Shown piece after piece: positions 46,322-54,337 of a stretch of 57,122 bases of DNA (the stretch's first letter is position 1; each line of letters opens with the position of its first letter). Under the pieces are notes generated by a model that had not been told where the DNA came from, did not search any database, and saw only the letters and a list, made by a program, of their open reading frames with translations. The stretch comes from Candidatus Woesearchaeota archaeon (GTDB taxonomy: Archaea > Nanobdellota > Nanobdellia > Woesearchaeales > UBA10216): positions 1-57,122 of the forward strand of contig JACPMZ010000008.1 of assembly GCA_016185705.1 (NCBI GenBank), read 5' to 3'. The position numbers and the translations under genes are program-made.

Positions 46322-46894
46322 TTATTTTACATCCTCTATTCTTAGCTGTTCAAAATATGCGTTTATTCTGCCAAAGTATTGGTGCAAATATTTAATCGCT
46401 TTTTTTGCCAGCTCAAACCGCACTGCCAAATTTGTTCCGTTTAATACTCTGGGATAATCTTCCCTGTCGTGCACCACTGCCACTCTTGTAAAATTCTTTG
46501 CCCCTGCTTCCAGCAGGCTTACTCCTCCTATGTCTATATTTTCCTTTGCTTCCTGAAAATTTTCTGCTGCTCGGAATGGGTACAGGTTTACGACTACTAA
46601 GTCAAATGCTTCAATATTGTTTTCTTCCAAGTATCTTTTGTGCTCGTGATTGTTTAGGTCAGCGAGTATGCCTGAATGTATTTTAGGGTGCAGTGTTTTT
46701 ACGAGTCCTGAGGGCATTTCTTTGAAGCCGATGTATTCTGAAACTTCGTGTATGCTGCCTGCTGCTGCATCCTTTAATTCAGCGTATGTTCCGCTGCTGC
46801 TGAATATTTTTATGTCCGGATTTTTTTTTATAAGTTCTGCCGCGAAATCTTTCAGTCCCGTTTTGTCGTAGCAGCTTATAAGGGCGGCTTTCAT
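46322..46894 (-). CDS. purH: IMP cyclohydrolase (PurH N-terminal half as separate gene)
   Basis: 190 residues from ATG 46894 (MKAALISCYDKTGLKDFAAEL), the standard family start; upstream codons come from the repeat array. MGS-like fold that closes FAICAR to IMP (step 10), replacing archaeal PurO. Motifs: SSSGTYAELKD, SEYIGFKEMPSGLVKTLHPKIHSGIL, VVVNLYPFRA, ENIDIGGVSLLEAGAKNFTRVAVVHDREDY. The start ATG sits in a half-copy of the 80-bp repeat motif (CAAAATGAAAGC). Confidence 0.92.
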   Translation of the reverse strand: MKAALISCYDKTGLKDFAAELIKKNPDIKIFSSSGTYAELKDAAAGSIHEVSEYIGFKEMPSGLVKTLHPKIHSGILADLNNHEHKRYLEENNIEAFDLVVVNLYPFRAAENFQEAKENIDIGGVSLLEAGAKNFTRVAVVHDREDYPRVLNGTNLAVRFELAKKAIKYLHQYFGRINAYFEQLRIEDVK

Positions 46895-46919
46895 TTTGAA
46901 TTCCTCTGCTGCTGCGTTG

Positions 46920-47150
46920 TCAAAATGAAAGCTGCGAACGATAGTGAGTATGCTTTCATTTTGCGCATTTCTCTTCATGGTCCTGCATAGCATGGCATTT
47001 CAAAATGAAAGCTGCGGACGGTAGTGAGTATGCTTTCATTTTGCGCATTTCTCTTCATGGTCCTGCATATCGTAGCTTGTCAAAATGAAAGCTGCGAACG
47101 AGCTTGTCAAAATGAAAGCTGCGAACGATAGTGAGCATGCTTTCATTTTC
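46920..47150. repeat. 80-bp tandem repeat array, locus 2
   Basis: Units start at 46920, 47000 and 47080 (80-bp period), and the last is cut short and restarted at 47107 (27-bp step). Same 12-bp inverted repeat and linker as the array at 40.4 kb. It fills the spacer exactly: purA's TGA stop lies in the final repeat, and purH-N's ATG lies in a half-unit at the other end. Confidence 0.85.
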
Positions 47151-48522
47151 TCAGGTATTCCACTGTTCTTTCAAACACCCCATTGATTAGGGTTATGTCC
47201 CTCTCTGGGCTTAATGATATCATTCTGACTGGGATTCCGGTGTGCCGCACAAGCTCTTTTATGTACTGCTTCATTCCTTTTGGCAAAGCGTCATACCCTT
47301 CGCTTACAGCTGCTTTGCATTGCCCTTCTGTCATGCTCGGCCAGAAATACTCTGTTTGCCCGTATACTGCTTCGTATCCTTCAAGCTTGAACGGGAATCT
47401 TTCGGTTATGCTTGTTCCTTTTTTGTACGCAATCGCTGCCTTAAACGCCTTTCCTCCCAGCACGTCTATTTTTGTTATTGCCCATTCGTTTATGCCGTTT
47501 ATCATTGCCGCATACTTTAGTGCAACAAAGTCAGGGAATCCCACTCTTCTCGGACGCCCGGTTGTTGCGCCGTATTCTGCGCCGTCCATTCTTATCCATC
47601 TGCCAAGCAGCTTTTCATTTCCTTCTACAACCGATTTTTTTTCTGCAATTGTCAGTGGCTTGTTTCTTTCCTCATTTTTCGTGTCTTCATAGTTTCCAAG
47701 CTCTGTTACAAACAGCCCCTCTCCGACTCTCGTTGGGTATGCTTTAACTATCCCGATTATTTTGAATGGCCTTAGGTCAATTCCTAAATTGGCAGCTGCC
47801 CCTCCGGCAATGGTGTTGCTTGAAGTTACATGCGGCCTTGTTCCGTGCACTACATCCAGCAAACTTCCTTGAGCTCCTTCAAGCAGGACAGAGCTGCCTT
47901 TTTTTATTTCTTCATTGAGCATGTAGCTTACGTTTCCGGCATATTGCCTGATGCGCGCAGCATAGGCGGAGTACACTTCATAAATGCGTCTGCAGTAGGT
48001 TTCAGCATCAAAATTTTTCCCCAAAATCCCGGCAGCGGTCAATTGTGCTTCTTTTTCATTTACGACTTCCTTTATTTTTTTCAGAAAATCCGGGCTTGTC
48101 ATGTCAAAAACAGTTACGTCTGTGGTCCTGTTGGCTTTGTCCTGCGCAGCAGGGCCGATTCCGCGTTTGGTTGTCCCTATTTTTTCGCCTTCTAATTTGA
48201 TATGGTAAGGCATGATGACGTGCGCGCGCTCATCAACAACTATTTTTCCGGGACTGAATCCGCTTTCCCTGACGTGATTCAAATCCTTCAGAAAAGATGC
48301 CGGATTAAAGAAAACATCCGGGCCAATCGCCACATTCTTGCCCTGCAATGCTCCGGAAGGCAGCACGTGCAGCACTATCTTTTTATCGCCTACAACTATT
48401 GTATGCCCTGCGTTGTCCCCGCCGTTGTAGCGCACGACCCAGTCAGAATTGGCTGCCAGCAAATCAACTATCTTGCCCTTGCCTTCGTCTCCCCAGTATG
48501 CCCCTACAACTAAAGCGTTCAT
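47143..48522 (-). CDS. purA: Adenylosuccinate synthetase
   Basis: 459 residues. Converts IMP plus aspartate plus GTP to adenylosuccinate. P-loop VVGAYWGDEGKGKIVDLLA, YNGGDNAGHTIVV (catalytic Asp/His), GTTKRGIGPAAQDK, VLLEGAQGSLLDVVHGTRPHVTSSNT, and TTGRPRRVGFPDFVALKY. Slightly longer than the bacterial enzyme. It heads the purine cluster, about 120 bp of repeat array before the next gene. The minus-strand promoter AAACCATTAAAAAG lies about 25-35 bp before the ATG. Confidence 0.95.
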   Translation of the reverse strand: MNALVVGAYWGDEGKGKIVDLLAANSDWVVRYNGGDNAGHTIVVGDKKIVLHVLPSGALQGKNVAIGPDVFFNPASFLKDLNHVRESGFSPGKIVVDERAHVIMPYHIKLEGEKIGTTKRGIGPAAQDKANRTTDVTVFDMTSPDFLKKIKEVVNEKEAQLTAAGILGKNFDAETYCRRIYEVYSAYAARIRQYAGNVSYMLNEEIKKGSSVLLEGAQGSLLDVVHGTRPHVTSSNTIAGGAAANLGIDLRPFKIIGIVKAYPTRVGEGLFVTELGNYEDTKNEERNKPLTIAEKKSVVEGNEKLLGRWIRMDGAEYGATTGRPRRVGFPDFVALKYAAMINGINEWAITKIDVLGGKAFKAAIAYKKGTSITERFPFKLEGYEAVYGQTEYFWPSMTEGQCKAAVSEGYDALPKGMKQYIKELVRHTGIPVRMISLSPERDITLINGVFERTVEYLRK

Positions 48523-48582
48523 TCGGCATTTTTTGGAAGTTCACGATTCTTTTTAATGGTTTTGGGTGTGTAAAGCGCAGAC

Positions 48583-48633
48583 TTTTCGCAGCAGCAGTTA
48601 TTGCTGTTGCAGCGGAAAAAACTGCTACTGCTG
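48583..48633. terminator. GCAGCAG-rich hairpin between pyrF and purA
   Basis: CGCAGCAG-CAGTT (48587 onward) pairs with AACTG-CTACTGCTGCG ending about 48633. It is placed between the pyrF 3' end and the purA promoter, probably a terminator or boundary. Not a CT/AG family member. Confidence 0.35.
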
Positions 48634-48695
48634 CGGCTGACGGTCAAAAGATTCGCCAGCCGCGGATTGAACAATGCGTTCCAATGAGATTCTGT

Positions 48696-49520
48696 TTAAA
48701 CTTTTCCAATCTCCCTGTTTAGCTGGTCAACTGCTTTCGCCGCCTCGCCAGCATAATCATCGGTGTCCTGCTCAATGTATGCATAGTTTATGCTGCGGCT
48801 GCTGTTGATTCGGTGGATTTTTATGTCACCAGCTCTTTTCAAAACCTCTGCTACTTCTTTTGCGCTTCCTCCCTGAGCGCCTGCTCCTGGAATAAGAAGC
48901 GGTATTTTCCCCTGGAAGAGTTCATTTATTTGGGATAGTTCAGCAGTGTTTGTTGCTCCAACCACTGCCCCTGTTCCTTCCTTTTTCCATTCAGACACTT
49001 TCTCTGCTACAATTGCAAATATTTTTTTATTGCTGCTGCTGGAAATTTCCTGAACATCATTGGCGCCGGGATTGGAAGTCCTTACTAATATGTAAACGCC
49101 TTTCCCTTTGCCGCAGTACTTTATGAAAGGCATTACGCTGTCTTTTCCCATGTACGGGCTTATTGTTGCAGCGTCTGCTTTCCAGAAATCAAATATTTCT
49201 TTTGCGTATGCCTCTGAGCTTTTTCCTGTGTCTCCGCGCTTGGCGTCCAGTATGGTGATTACGTTTTTCTTTTTGCATATGCTTATTATTTCTTTCAGTG
49301 CTTTCAGCCCCGGGAAGCCGTATTGTGCGAAGAAAGCATAGTTTGGCTTTGCTGCCCCGATTTTGTCTGCTGTTGCTTCCAGTATGTCAGCGTAAAATTT
49401 TGTTATATTTTTTTGAACGTCCAGCTTCAGCGGTATTTTGTCAATTACAGGGTCCATTCCCAGGCAAACAATGCTGTTTGCTTCCCCTGCCTTTTGTCTG
49501 AGTTTTTCTGTGAATAGCAT
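48696..49520 (-). CDS. pyrF: Orotidine 5'-phosphate decarboxylase
   Basis: 274 residues, type 2 subfamily (longer). Last step of UMP synthesis. CLGMDPVIDKIP at the N-terminus, catalytic TILDAKRGDTGKSSEAYA, VRTSNPGANDVQ, GAVVGATN, LLIPGAGAQGGSAKE. The minus-strand promoter AAACCATTAAAAAAAC lies about 25-35 bp before the ATG, nearly identical to that of purA, so the two may be controlled alike. Separate from the pyrECB operon by the SLOG and TA genes. Confidence 0.94.
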   Translation of the reverse strand: MLFTEKLRQKAGEANSIVCLGMDPVIDKIPLKLDVQKNITKFYADILEATADKIGAAKPNYAFFAQYGFPGLKALKEIISICKKKNVITILDAKRGDTGKSSEAYAKEIFDFWKADAATISPYMGKDSVMPFIKYCGKGKGVYILVRTSNPGANDVQEISSSSNKKIFAIVAEKVSEWKKEGTGAVVGATNTAELSQINELFQGKIPLLIPGAGAQGGSAKEVAEVLKRAGDIKIHRINSSRSINYAYIEQDTDDYAGEAAKAVDQLNREIGKV

Positions 49521-49685
49521 GCTTACGCATTTATTGCTGTTTTTTTAATGGTTTCTGAGATGTCAGTATCTGCCAGCTAATTTTTTGCCTTCGCCCAACT
49601 GCGCTCCATTTTCAGTAACTGCCCGCTGCTTCCCTCCCCATAATACAGTGCAGTATCCCTGCATGCGCATGCTTTTCTCCCAAGA

Positions 49686-49728
49686 TTCCTTTTTCCCTCG
49701 CCTTTGCGAAGCCAGGGAAAAGGGAAGG
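49686..49728. repeat. CT/AG hairpin element
   Basis: Arms TTCCTTTTTCCCT and AGGGAAAAGGGAA with CGCC..GGC-like centre. Lies in the 323-bp stretch 49521-49843, which otherwise holds the pyrF promoter and no convincing gene. Confidence 0.6.
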
Positions 49729-49843
49729 CAAAGATGCTGCGGAGAGTCTGGTTTTAATTGAGAGAAAAAAGCAGCGCAAAGCAATGACGATAAAGGAGGA
49801 AATAGAGCGCAGCGGTAGGTGGCAGCATAATTTATTTTATCGC

Positions 49844-50455
49844 CTACCTGCACCGGTAGCAGCCCCTGTGCGAGGATTCTTTTGTTATCAGCTTTTTTTC
49901 TTCTGTCTGCCTTTTTCTTATTTCTTTTATGACTTTTTTTATGAGCTGGTGCGGGTTCGTGTCGTATATGACGGTTGCGCCTGTTTTTTTGTTGGCTATT
50001 CTTATTATTTCATCCACAAAGTCTGCTATTCCCCCTGAGCCCTGCATCACTCCGACAACCATTCCTTCGTCGTAAGCTATGCTGAACTCGTTCAGCGTTC
50101 CCATGTGCCCTGATACGATTATTACTGCGTCGCAGTTGCTTACGTTTACAACGTTTCTTCCCTTGAATCCGAAGCCGGTGTAGAATATTACGTCAAACTC
50201 CTTGTACGGAAAATTGTATTTGTGGACGTGCTCATGAAAATTCTCGGCAGGGCTGATTCCTACGAGGAAGCCGTCTGCTTCCCTTGCGCCTTTGGCAGCT
50301 ATGGCTGGTATTCCGCCGCATGCTCCGTTGATGAATATGCAGTTGTGGTTGGCTATTGCCCGCCCCAGTTTGTACGCCAATATCTTGCCCTTCACAGGTA
50401 TGTCTGCTTCGCCTCTTTCCAGCGCTGAACCCATGACGCCTATTTTTAGTTTCAT
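49844..50455 (-). CDS. SLOG/LOG-like Rossmann-fold protein
   Basis: 203 residues. KIGVMGSALERGEADIPVKGKILAYKLGRAIANHNCIFINGACGGIPAIAAKGAREADGFLVGISP and SGHMGTLNEFSIAYDEG correspond to the two signature segments of the lysine-decarboxylase/LOG superfamily (GGGxGLMG and PGGxGTxxE), here as GACGGIPAIAAKGA and SGHMGTLNEF. LOG proteins hydrolyse nucleotide N-ribosyl bonds or bind nucleotide ligands. The pyrimidine-gene context fits nucleotide handling. The Cys-rich basic C-terminus (SSHRGCYRCR) is unusual. Confidence 0.75.
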   Translation of the reverse strand: MKLKIGVMGSALERGEADIPVKGKILAYKLGRAIANHNCIFINGACGGIPAIAAKGAREADGFLVGISPAENFHEHVHKYNFPYKEFDVIFYTGFGFKGRNVVNVSNCDAVIIVSGHMGTLNEFSIAYDEGMVVGVMQGSGGIADFVDEIIRIANKKTGATVIYDTNPHQLIKKVIKEIRKRQTEEKKLITKESSHRGCYRCR

Positions 50456-50604
50456 TTTGTGCGCTGTTTATTCACACGCCAGAATAAAAAGTTATTGGTG
50501 GTTTTTAGTTGAGGACAATAGTCTCGCATGTTCATTTTCCTCAGCTAATTCTTGGAAGGCATAGCATTTCATATACATTACTTATGTCTTCCATTACTTG
50601 CAAT

Positions 50605-50988
50605 TTACTTCACAAATTCCACGTTTTCTTTGATTTCAAATTTTTCATCGCCTGTCAGGAACTTTATGCCGAATTCCAGGGCAAGCGCATATCCTATGCA
50701 GTCTGCGTAGCTTAGCTTTTCCTGTTTGTGCTTTAGCTTGAATTCCATGCCTGTTCTTATGCTGTTGTTTGTTATTGGAACAACAAATTTGGAGTATAGA
50801 CTGAGATATTTGTCTGCTGTTTCTTTGCCATAGTCTTTCAGGAAATGGTAATACAGCTCTATGAGATTGAACTTGGTGGTTATCAGGACGTGGTTAAGGT
50901 ATGGTTTGTAGTCAGGATTCCCGCCTAATAGCTCTATTAGCGCATAGGTGTCTGCTAAAAATATCTTTGTTTCAGTCGTATCCTGCAT
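50605..50988 (-). CDS. PIN-domain toxin (VapC-like)
   Basis: 127 residues. PIN-domain acidic residues are in IFLADTYALIELL (Asp), TKFNLIELYYHF (Glu), KLSYADCIGYALALEFG (Asp) and FLTGDEKF (Asp), a complete metal site for RNase activity. Overlaps by 17 bp the 3' end of the AbrB-type antitoxin gene, the usual antitoxin-first order. Confidence 0.85.
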   Translation of the reverse strand: MQDTTETKIFLADTYALIELLGGNPDYKPYLNHVLITTKFNLIELYYHFLKDYGKETADKYLSLYSKFVVPITNNSIRTGMEFKLKHKQEKLSYADCIGYALALEFGIKFLTGDEKFEIKENVEFVK

Positions 50989-51190
50989 CTATCTCATCCA
51001 TTGCCTTTTGGGTTTCCTTTTTCAGCTTTAATGAGCCGAATGCGTCCTTCAGGCCTTCCATGCCTGCCCCGACTACCAGGAATTTGGCCTTGTGTTTTGG
51101 AGAGATTTTTTCTTTCCTGATTATTTCCTTTGGTATGGTTATGCCCAATGAGTTTCCCCATTGCTTTGGAACTGCGTCAAATGCCTGCAT
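50972..51190 (-). CDS. AbrB/MazE-type antitoxin
   Basis: 72 residues from ATG 51190 (MQAFDAVPKQWGNSLGITIPKEIIRKEKISPKHKAKFLVV), the swapped-hairpin AbrB DNA-binding fold. The C-terminal part (LKLKKETQKAMDEIDAGYD) should wrap the PIN toxin. The TATA box TTATATATAATTAAG lies 25-40 bp before the ATG and the gene probably autoregulates there. An upstream extension of the frame to 51316 crosses this promoter and is not credible. Confidence 0.82.
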   Translation of the reverse strand: MQAFDAVPKQWGNSLGITIPKEIIRKEKISPKHKAKFLVVGAGMEGLKDAFGSLKLKKETQKAMDEIDAGYD

Positions 51191-51323
51191 TTTTATCACC
51201 CAACCGATGTATAACTTAATTATATATAAGCTTTTCTGTTCTATGGCGGCAGGCAGTGTTTTTGCGCATATAATGAATTCTGAATGATTAAGGCAGTTGG
51301 CGTCTGAGCAATTCATCCTGGAA

Positions 51324-51950
51324 TTATTTCCCCCACCCCTCAGGATTGGCGTTCCATTCCCTGAGCATTTGTATTTCTTCTTCTTTGACGTATCCTTTTT
51401 TGGCTGCGACTTCTGTCAATGCGGAAAAGTTGCTTAGCGTTACCAGTTCGCATTTTGCGTGTTCAAACCCTTTTTTTGCAGCTTCCATTTCGTAAGTGAA
51501 TATTGCCAGGCAAACTTCAACTGCTGCACCTTCCTTTCTGGCTGCCTCTACCGAACTTAGCGACGTTCCTCCGGTGCTTACCAAGTCTTCAATTACCAGC
51601 ACTTTCTGCCCTTTTTCAAGCCCGCCTTCAATCAGGTTCTGCTTGCCGTGCTCTTTGGCTGCTTTCCTGATGTATATCATTGGTTTTGCCAGTTTTTCCG
51701 CAATCAAGGCAGCCCACGGAATAGAAGCGGTTGCGATGCCTGCTGCCACGTCAAATTCAATGCTGTTTTCCTGTATTTTTTTGATGTAGTAGCTGACTAT
51801 TTTTTCCCTCTGCTCAACTTTGGACAGCAGCAGCCGGTTGTCGCAGTAAATCGGGCTCAGAATTCCTGATGCAAACCTGAACGGCTGCTTAGGCCGCAGG
51901 ATTATTGCCTCTGCTTTGAGCAGCAGTTCTGCCACTTCTTCTGCTATCAT
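51324..51950 (-). CDS. pyrE: Orotate phosphoribosyltransferase
   Basis: 208 residues. Adds PRPP to orotate. FASGILSPIYCDNRLLLS, AAGIATASIPWAALIAEKL, PMIYIRKAAKEHGKQNLIEG (catalytic loop) and PRPP motif VLVIEDLVSTGGTSLSSV. The start codon overlaps the pyrC stop by 4 bp, so pyrB-pyrC-pyrE form one coupled operon, pyrE last. Confidence 0.94.
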   Translation of the reverse strand: MIAEEVAELLLKAEAIILRPKQPFRFASGILSPIYCDNRLLLSKVEQREKIVSYYIKKIQENSIEFDVAAGIATASIPWAALIAEKLAKPMIYIRKAAKEHGKQNLIEGGLEKGQKVLVIEDLVSTGGTSLSSVEAARKEGAAVEVCLAIFTYEMEAAKKGFEHAKCELVTLSNFSALTEVAAKKGYVKEEEIQMLREWNANPEGWGK

Positions 51951-53236
51951 TCCAGCGCCACTTCCCTGCCCTTAATGTCATTTACTGCGCCTTCATCATA
52001 AACAACATTTCCGTTTACTATTGTCATCACCGGCCACCCCCGCAGTTTCCAGCCGCTGAACGGGCTCCATTTGCATTTTGTGAACAGTTCTTCGTTTTTT
52101 ACTTCTTTTGTTTTGTCCATGTCTACTACCACCAGGTCAGCATCATATCCTATTTCTATTTTTCCCTTATTCCTCACTCCGAATAATTTTGCAGGGTTTG
52201 CTGCAGTCAATTCTGCTAATCGCTGCAGCGTTAATCTGTTTTTGTTTACCGCATCTAATAGCAGCGGCAGCATTGTCTCCAGGCCCGGAACGCCTGATGG
52301 CGCTTCCCAATAGCTTGCTTCTTTCTCTTCCTTTGTGTGGGCAGCGTGGTCAGTTGCAATGCAGTCCACCACTCCTTCATTAATCGCATTCCATAGCGCA
52401 TTTACGTCTTCCCTGCTGCGCAGTGCAGGGTTCATCTTGGCAAAATTCCCCTGCCTGCCCAATTCGTCAGCTGTTAAAAAAAGGTGGTGCGGTGTTACGT
52501 CGCAGCTGATGTTATTGTTTTTCTTTGCCTCTTTCACTATTGACATGCTTTCTTTTGTGCTTGTGTGCGTGAAATGAACTTGCTTATAATTGCAGCTGCT
52601 TAGCATGCTGGCTGCATTTTTTATTGCGCTGCTTTCAACCTCGCTGCTTCTTATCTTTGCATGTATTTCCGGATTGCTTTCACCCTTGTATCTGGCAGCG
52701 TTTTTGTTCATCAGCTCTTCATCTTCGGCGTGAACAATTATTCTTTTGCCGCTGCTGAAAAATTTTTTAATCACTTCTGTGTCAGTTACCAACAAATTCC
52801 CGGTTGATGAGCCCATGTAGATTTTTACGCCTGCTATGTTGCTTGCCTTCATCACTTGCTCCATGTTGTCTGCTGTTGCTCCCATGTATATGCCGTAGTT
52901 TACAACTGCTTTCTTTGCCATTTCTCTTTTTTCCTCTAAGGCAGCAAGCGTTGTTGTTGGCGGCTTTGTGTTTGGCATTTCCAGTATTGTTGTCACGCCG
53001 CCTGCTGCCGCTGCCATGCTTCCGGTAAGGAAATCTTCTTTGTGCGTAAGTCCTGGCTCGCGCATATGGGTGTGAATGTCAATCAGTCCGGGAAGAATTA
53101 TTTTTCCTGCTGCATTTATAGTTTCGCCGCTGCTGTTATCGCTGATGTCAATTATCTTGCCATTTTCAATTATTACATTTTTTTCAGCCAGTTCACCATT
53201 CAGCAATACTTTGCCGTTAATCACAGAAAGCGTCAT
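51947..53236 (-). CDS. pyrC: Dihydroorotase
   Basis: 429 residues, class I amidohydrolase. Metal ligands in LIDIHTHMREPGLTHKED (HxH), the later His residues in HAEDEEL and VHFTHTSTKES, and Asp in CIATDHAAHTKEEKE. VFGVRNKGKIEIGYDADLVVVDM closes the composite beta domain. Cyclises carbamoyl aspartate. Overlaps pyrB by 4 bp upstream and pyrE by 4 bp downstream. Confidence 0.94.
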   Translation of the reverse strand: MTLSVINGKVLLNGELAEKNVIIENGKIIDISDNSSGETINAAGKIILPGLIDIHTHMREPGLTHKEDFLTGSMAAAAGGVTTILEMPNTKPPTTTLAALEEKREMAKKAVVNYGIYMGATADNMEQVMKASNIAGVKIYMGSSTGNLLVTDTEVIKKFFSSGKRIIVHAEDEELMNKNAARYKGESNPEIHAKIRSSEVESSAIKNAASMLSSCNYKQVHFTHTSTKESMSIVKEAKKNNNISCDVTPHHLFLTADELGRQGNFAKMNPALRSREDVNALWNAINEGVVDCIATDHAAHTKEEKEASYWEAPSGVPGLETMLPLLLDAVNKNRLTLQRLAELTAANPAKLFGVRNKGKIEIGYDADLVVVDMDKTKEVKNEELFTKCKWSPFSGWKLRGWPVMTIVNGNVVYDEGAVNDIKGREVALE

Positions 53237-54156
53237 TTTATTTTGCCAAGCACCAGGCCGAGCAATGCCATTCTTACAGGTATTCCGTTGTGCGCCTGTT
53301 TGAAGTAGATGCTCTGCTCCAATGAATCAAGGTCAGGGTTCATTTCGTCCACTCTTGGCAGCGGATGGAGGATTTTGCATTCTGGCTTGATGTGCTGCAC
53401 AAGTGTTTTGTCCAGCTTATACACGCCTTTTACTTTCGCATACTCCTCCGGATTTACAAATCTTTCTTTCTGCACTCTGGTAACATATAATACGTCCAGT
53501 TCTTTGCTTACTTTGAACAGGTCTTCTTCCTGCGAGTATTTTATTCCTTTTTTGTCCAGCTCTTCAAGATACTTTTGCGGCATGGCAAGCGATTTTGGCG
53601 ATATGAAATAAAATTCAGGATTGAAATGGAGTAGCGCAGTTGCCAGCGAGTGCACAGTCCTGCCGTATTTCAGGTCGCCGACAAATCCCACTTTAAGCCC
53701 TTCCAGCGTTCCCAGCTCTTTCTGTATGGTGTACAGGTCAAGTATGGTCTGGGTGGGATGCTCGTTTGGCCCGTCACCGGCGTTAATCACAGGCACGGTT
53801 GCGTCTCCGGCCGCTTTTGCCACGCTTCCCGTTTCAGGGTGCCGCATTACTATGGCATCGCAGTAGCCGCTGATTATCTTTATTGTGTCTGGCAGGCTTT
53901 CTCCCTTCTGCAGCGATGTAGTGGAAACCTGCGAGAATCCGATGATTGAGCCGCCCATGCGCTGCATTGCTGCCTGAAAGCTCATTCTTGTCCTTGTGGA
54001 GGGCTCAAAGAAAAGCGTTGCCAGTATTTTGCCATGCAGCATGCCGGAATACTTGTATTGGCTGCTGTCGATTTCTTCAGCTGCTGAAAGTATCTTCAAC
54101 AGCTCTTCTTTAGAAAAATCTGCTATTGCAAGTATGTGCCTGCCTTCAAAGTTCAT
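53233..54156 (-). CDS. pyrB: Aspartate carbamoyltransferase catalytic chain
   Basis: 307 residues. ATLFFEPSTRTRMSFQAAMQRMGG (carbamoyl-phosphate site), QKGESLPDT, VINAGDGPNEHPTQTILDLYTI, VGFVGDLKYGRTVHSLA and ILHPLPRVDEMNPDLD are all present. No regulatory chain (pyrI) is adjacent. First gene of the pyrB-pyrC-pyrE operon. The minus-strand promoter AAACCATTTTAAATAAAG lies about 20-35 bp before the ATG, resembling those of purA and pyrF. Confidence 0.95.
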   Translation of the reverse strand: MNFEGRHILAIADFSKEELLKILSAAEEIDSSQYKYSGMLHGKILATLFFEPSTRTRMSFQAAMQRMGGSIIGFSQVSTTSLQKGESLPDTIKIISGYCDAIVMRHPETGSVAKAAGDATVPVINAGDGPNEHPTQTILDLYTIQKELGTLEGLKVGFVGDLKYGRTVHSLATALLHFNPEFYFISPKSLAMPQKYLEELDKKGIKYSQEEDLFKVSKELDVLYVTRVQKERFVNPEEYAKVKGVYKLDKTLVQHIKPECKILHPLPRVDEMNPDLDSLEQSIYFKQAHNGIPVRMALLGLVLGKIK

Positions 54157-54221
54157 TAAAAACAGCGGGAACGCAGCTTTATTTAAAATGGTTTGCTTAT
54201 TCTTGGCTGAATTTTCCTCGG

Positions 54222-54273
54222 TGCTTTTCCTTTTTTCCCTCCCCTAAAGTTAATTGGGGAAAAAGGAAAAGCA
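54222..54273. repeat. CT/AG hairpin element
   Basis: Arms TGCTTTTCCTTTTTTCCC and GGGGAAAAAGGAAAAGCA, about 17 bp, enclosing TCCCCTAAAGTTAATT. Spacer between pyrD and pyrB. Confidence 0.75.
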
Positions 54274-54337
54274 ATGGAGATAAGAACAGTGCGATTCCGG
54301 AAATGAAGCGCATTTGCAGCGAAAAACAGAAGATGGC

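Noticed and set aside
44918-46894. Split PurH as a sequencing frameshift of one fused gene
   Set aside because: The halves are separated by 141 bp with a CT/AG hairpin and a fresh ribosome-binding site, so they are two genes, not a broken one.
49563-49853. 96-residue minus-strand frame between pyrF and the SLOG gene
   Set aside because: Runs through a CT/AG hairpin, composition unlike neighbours, overlaps the SLOG 3' end.
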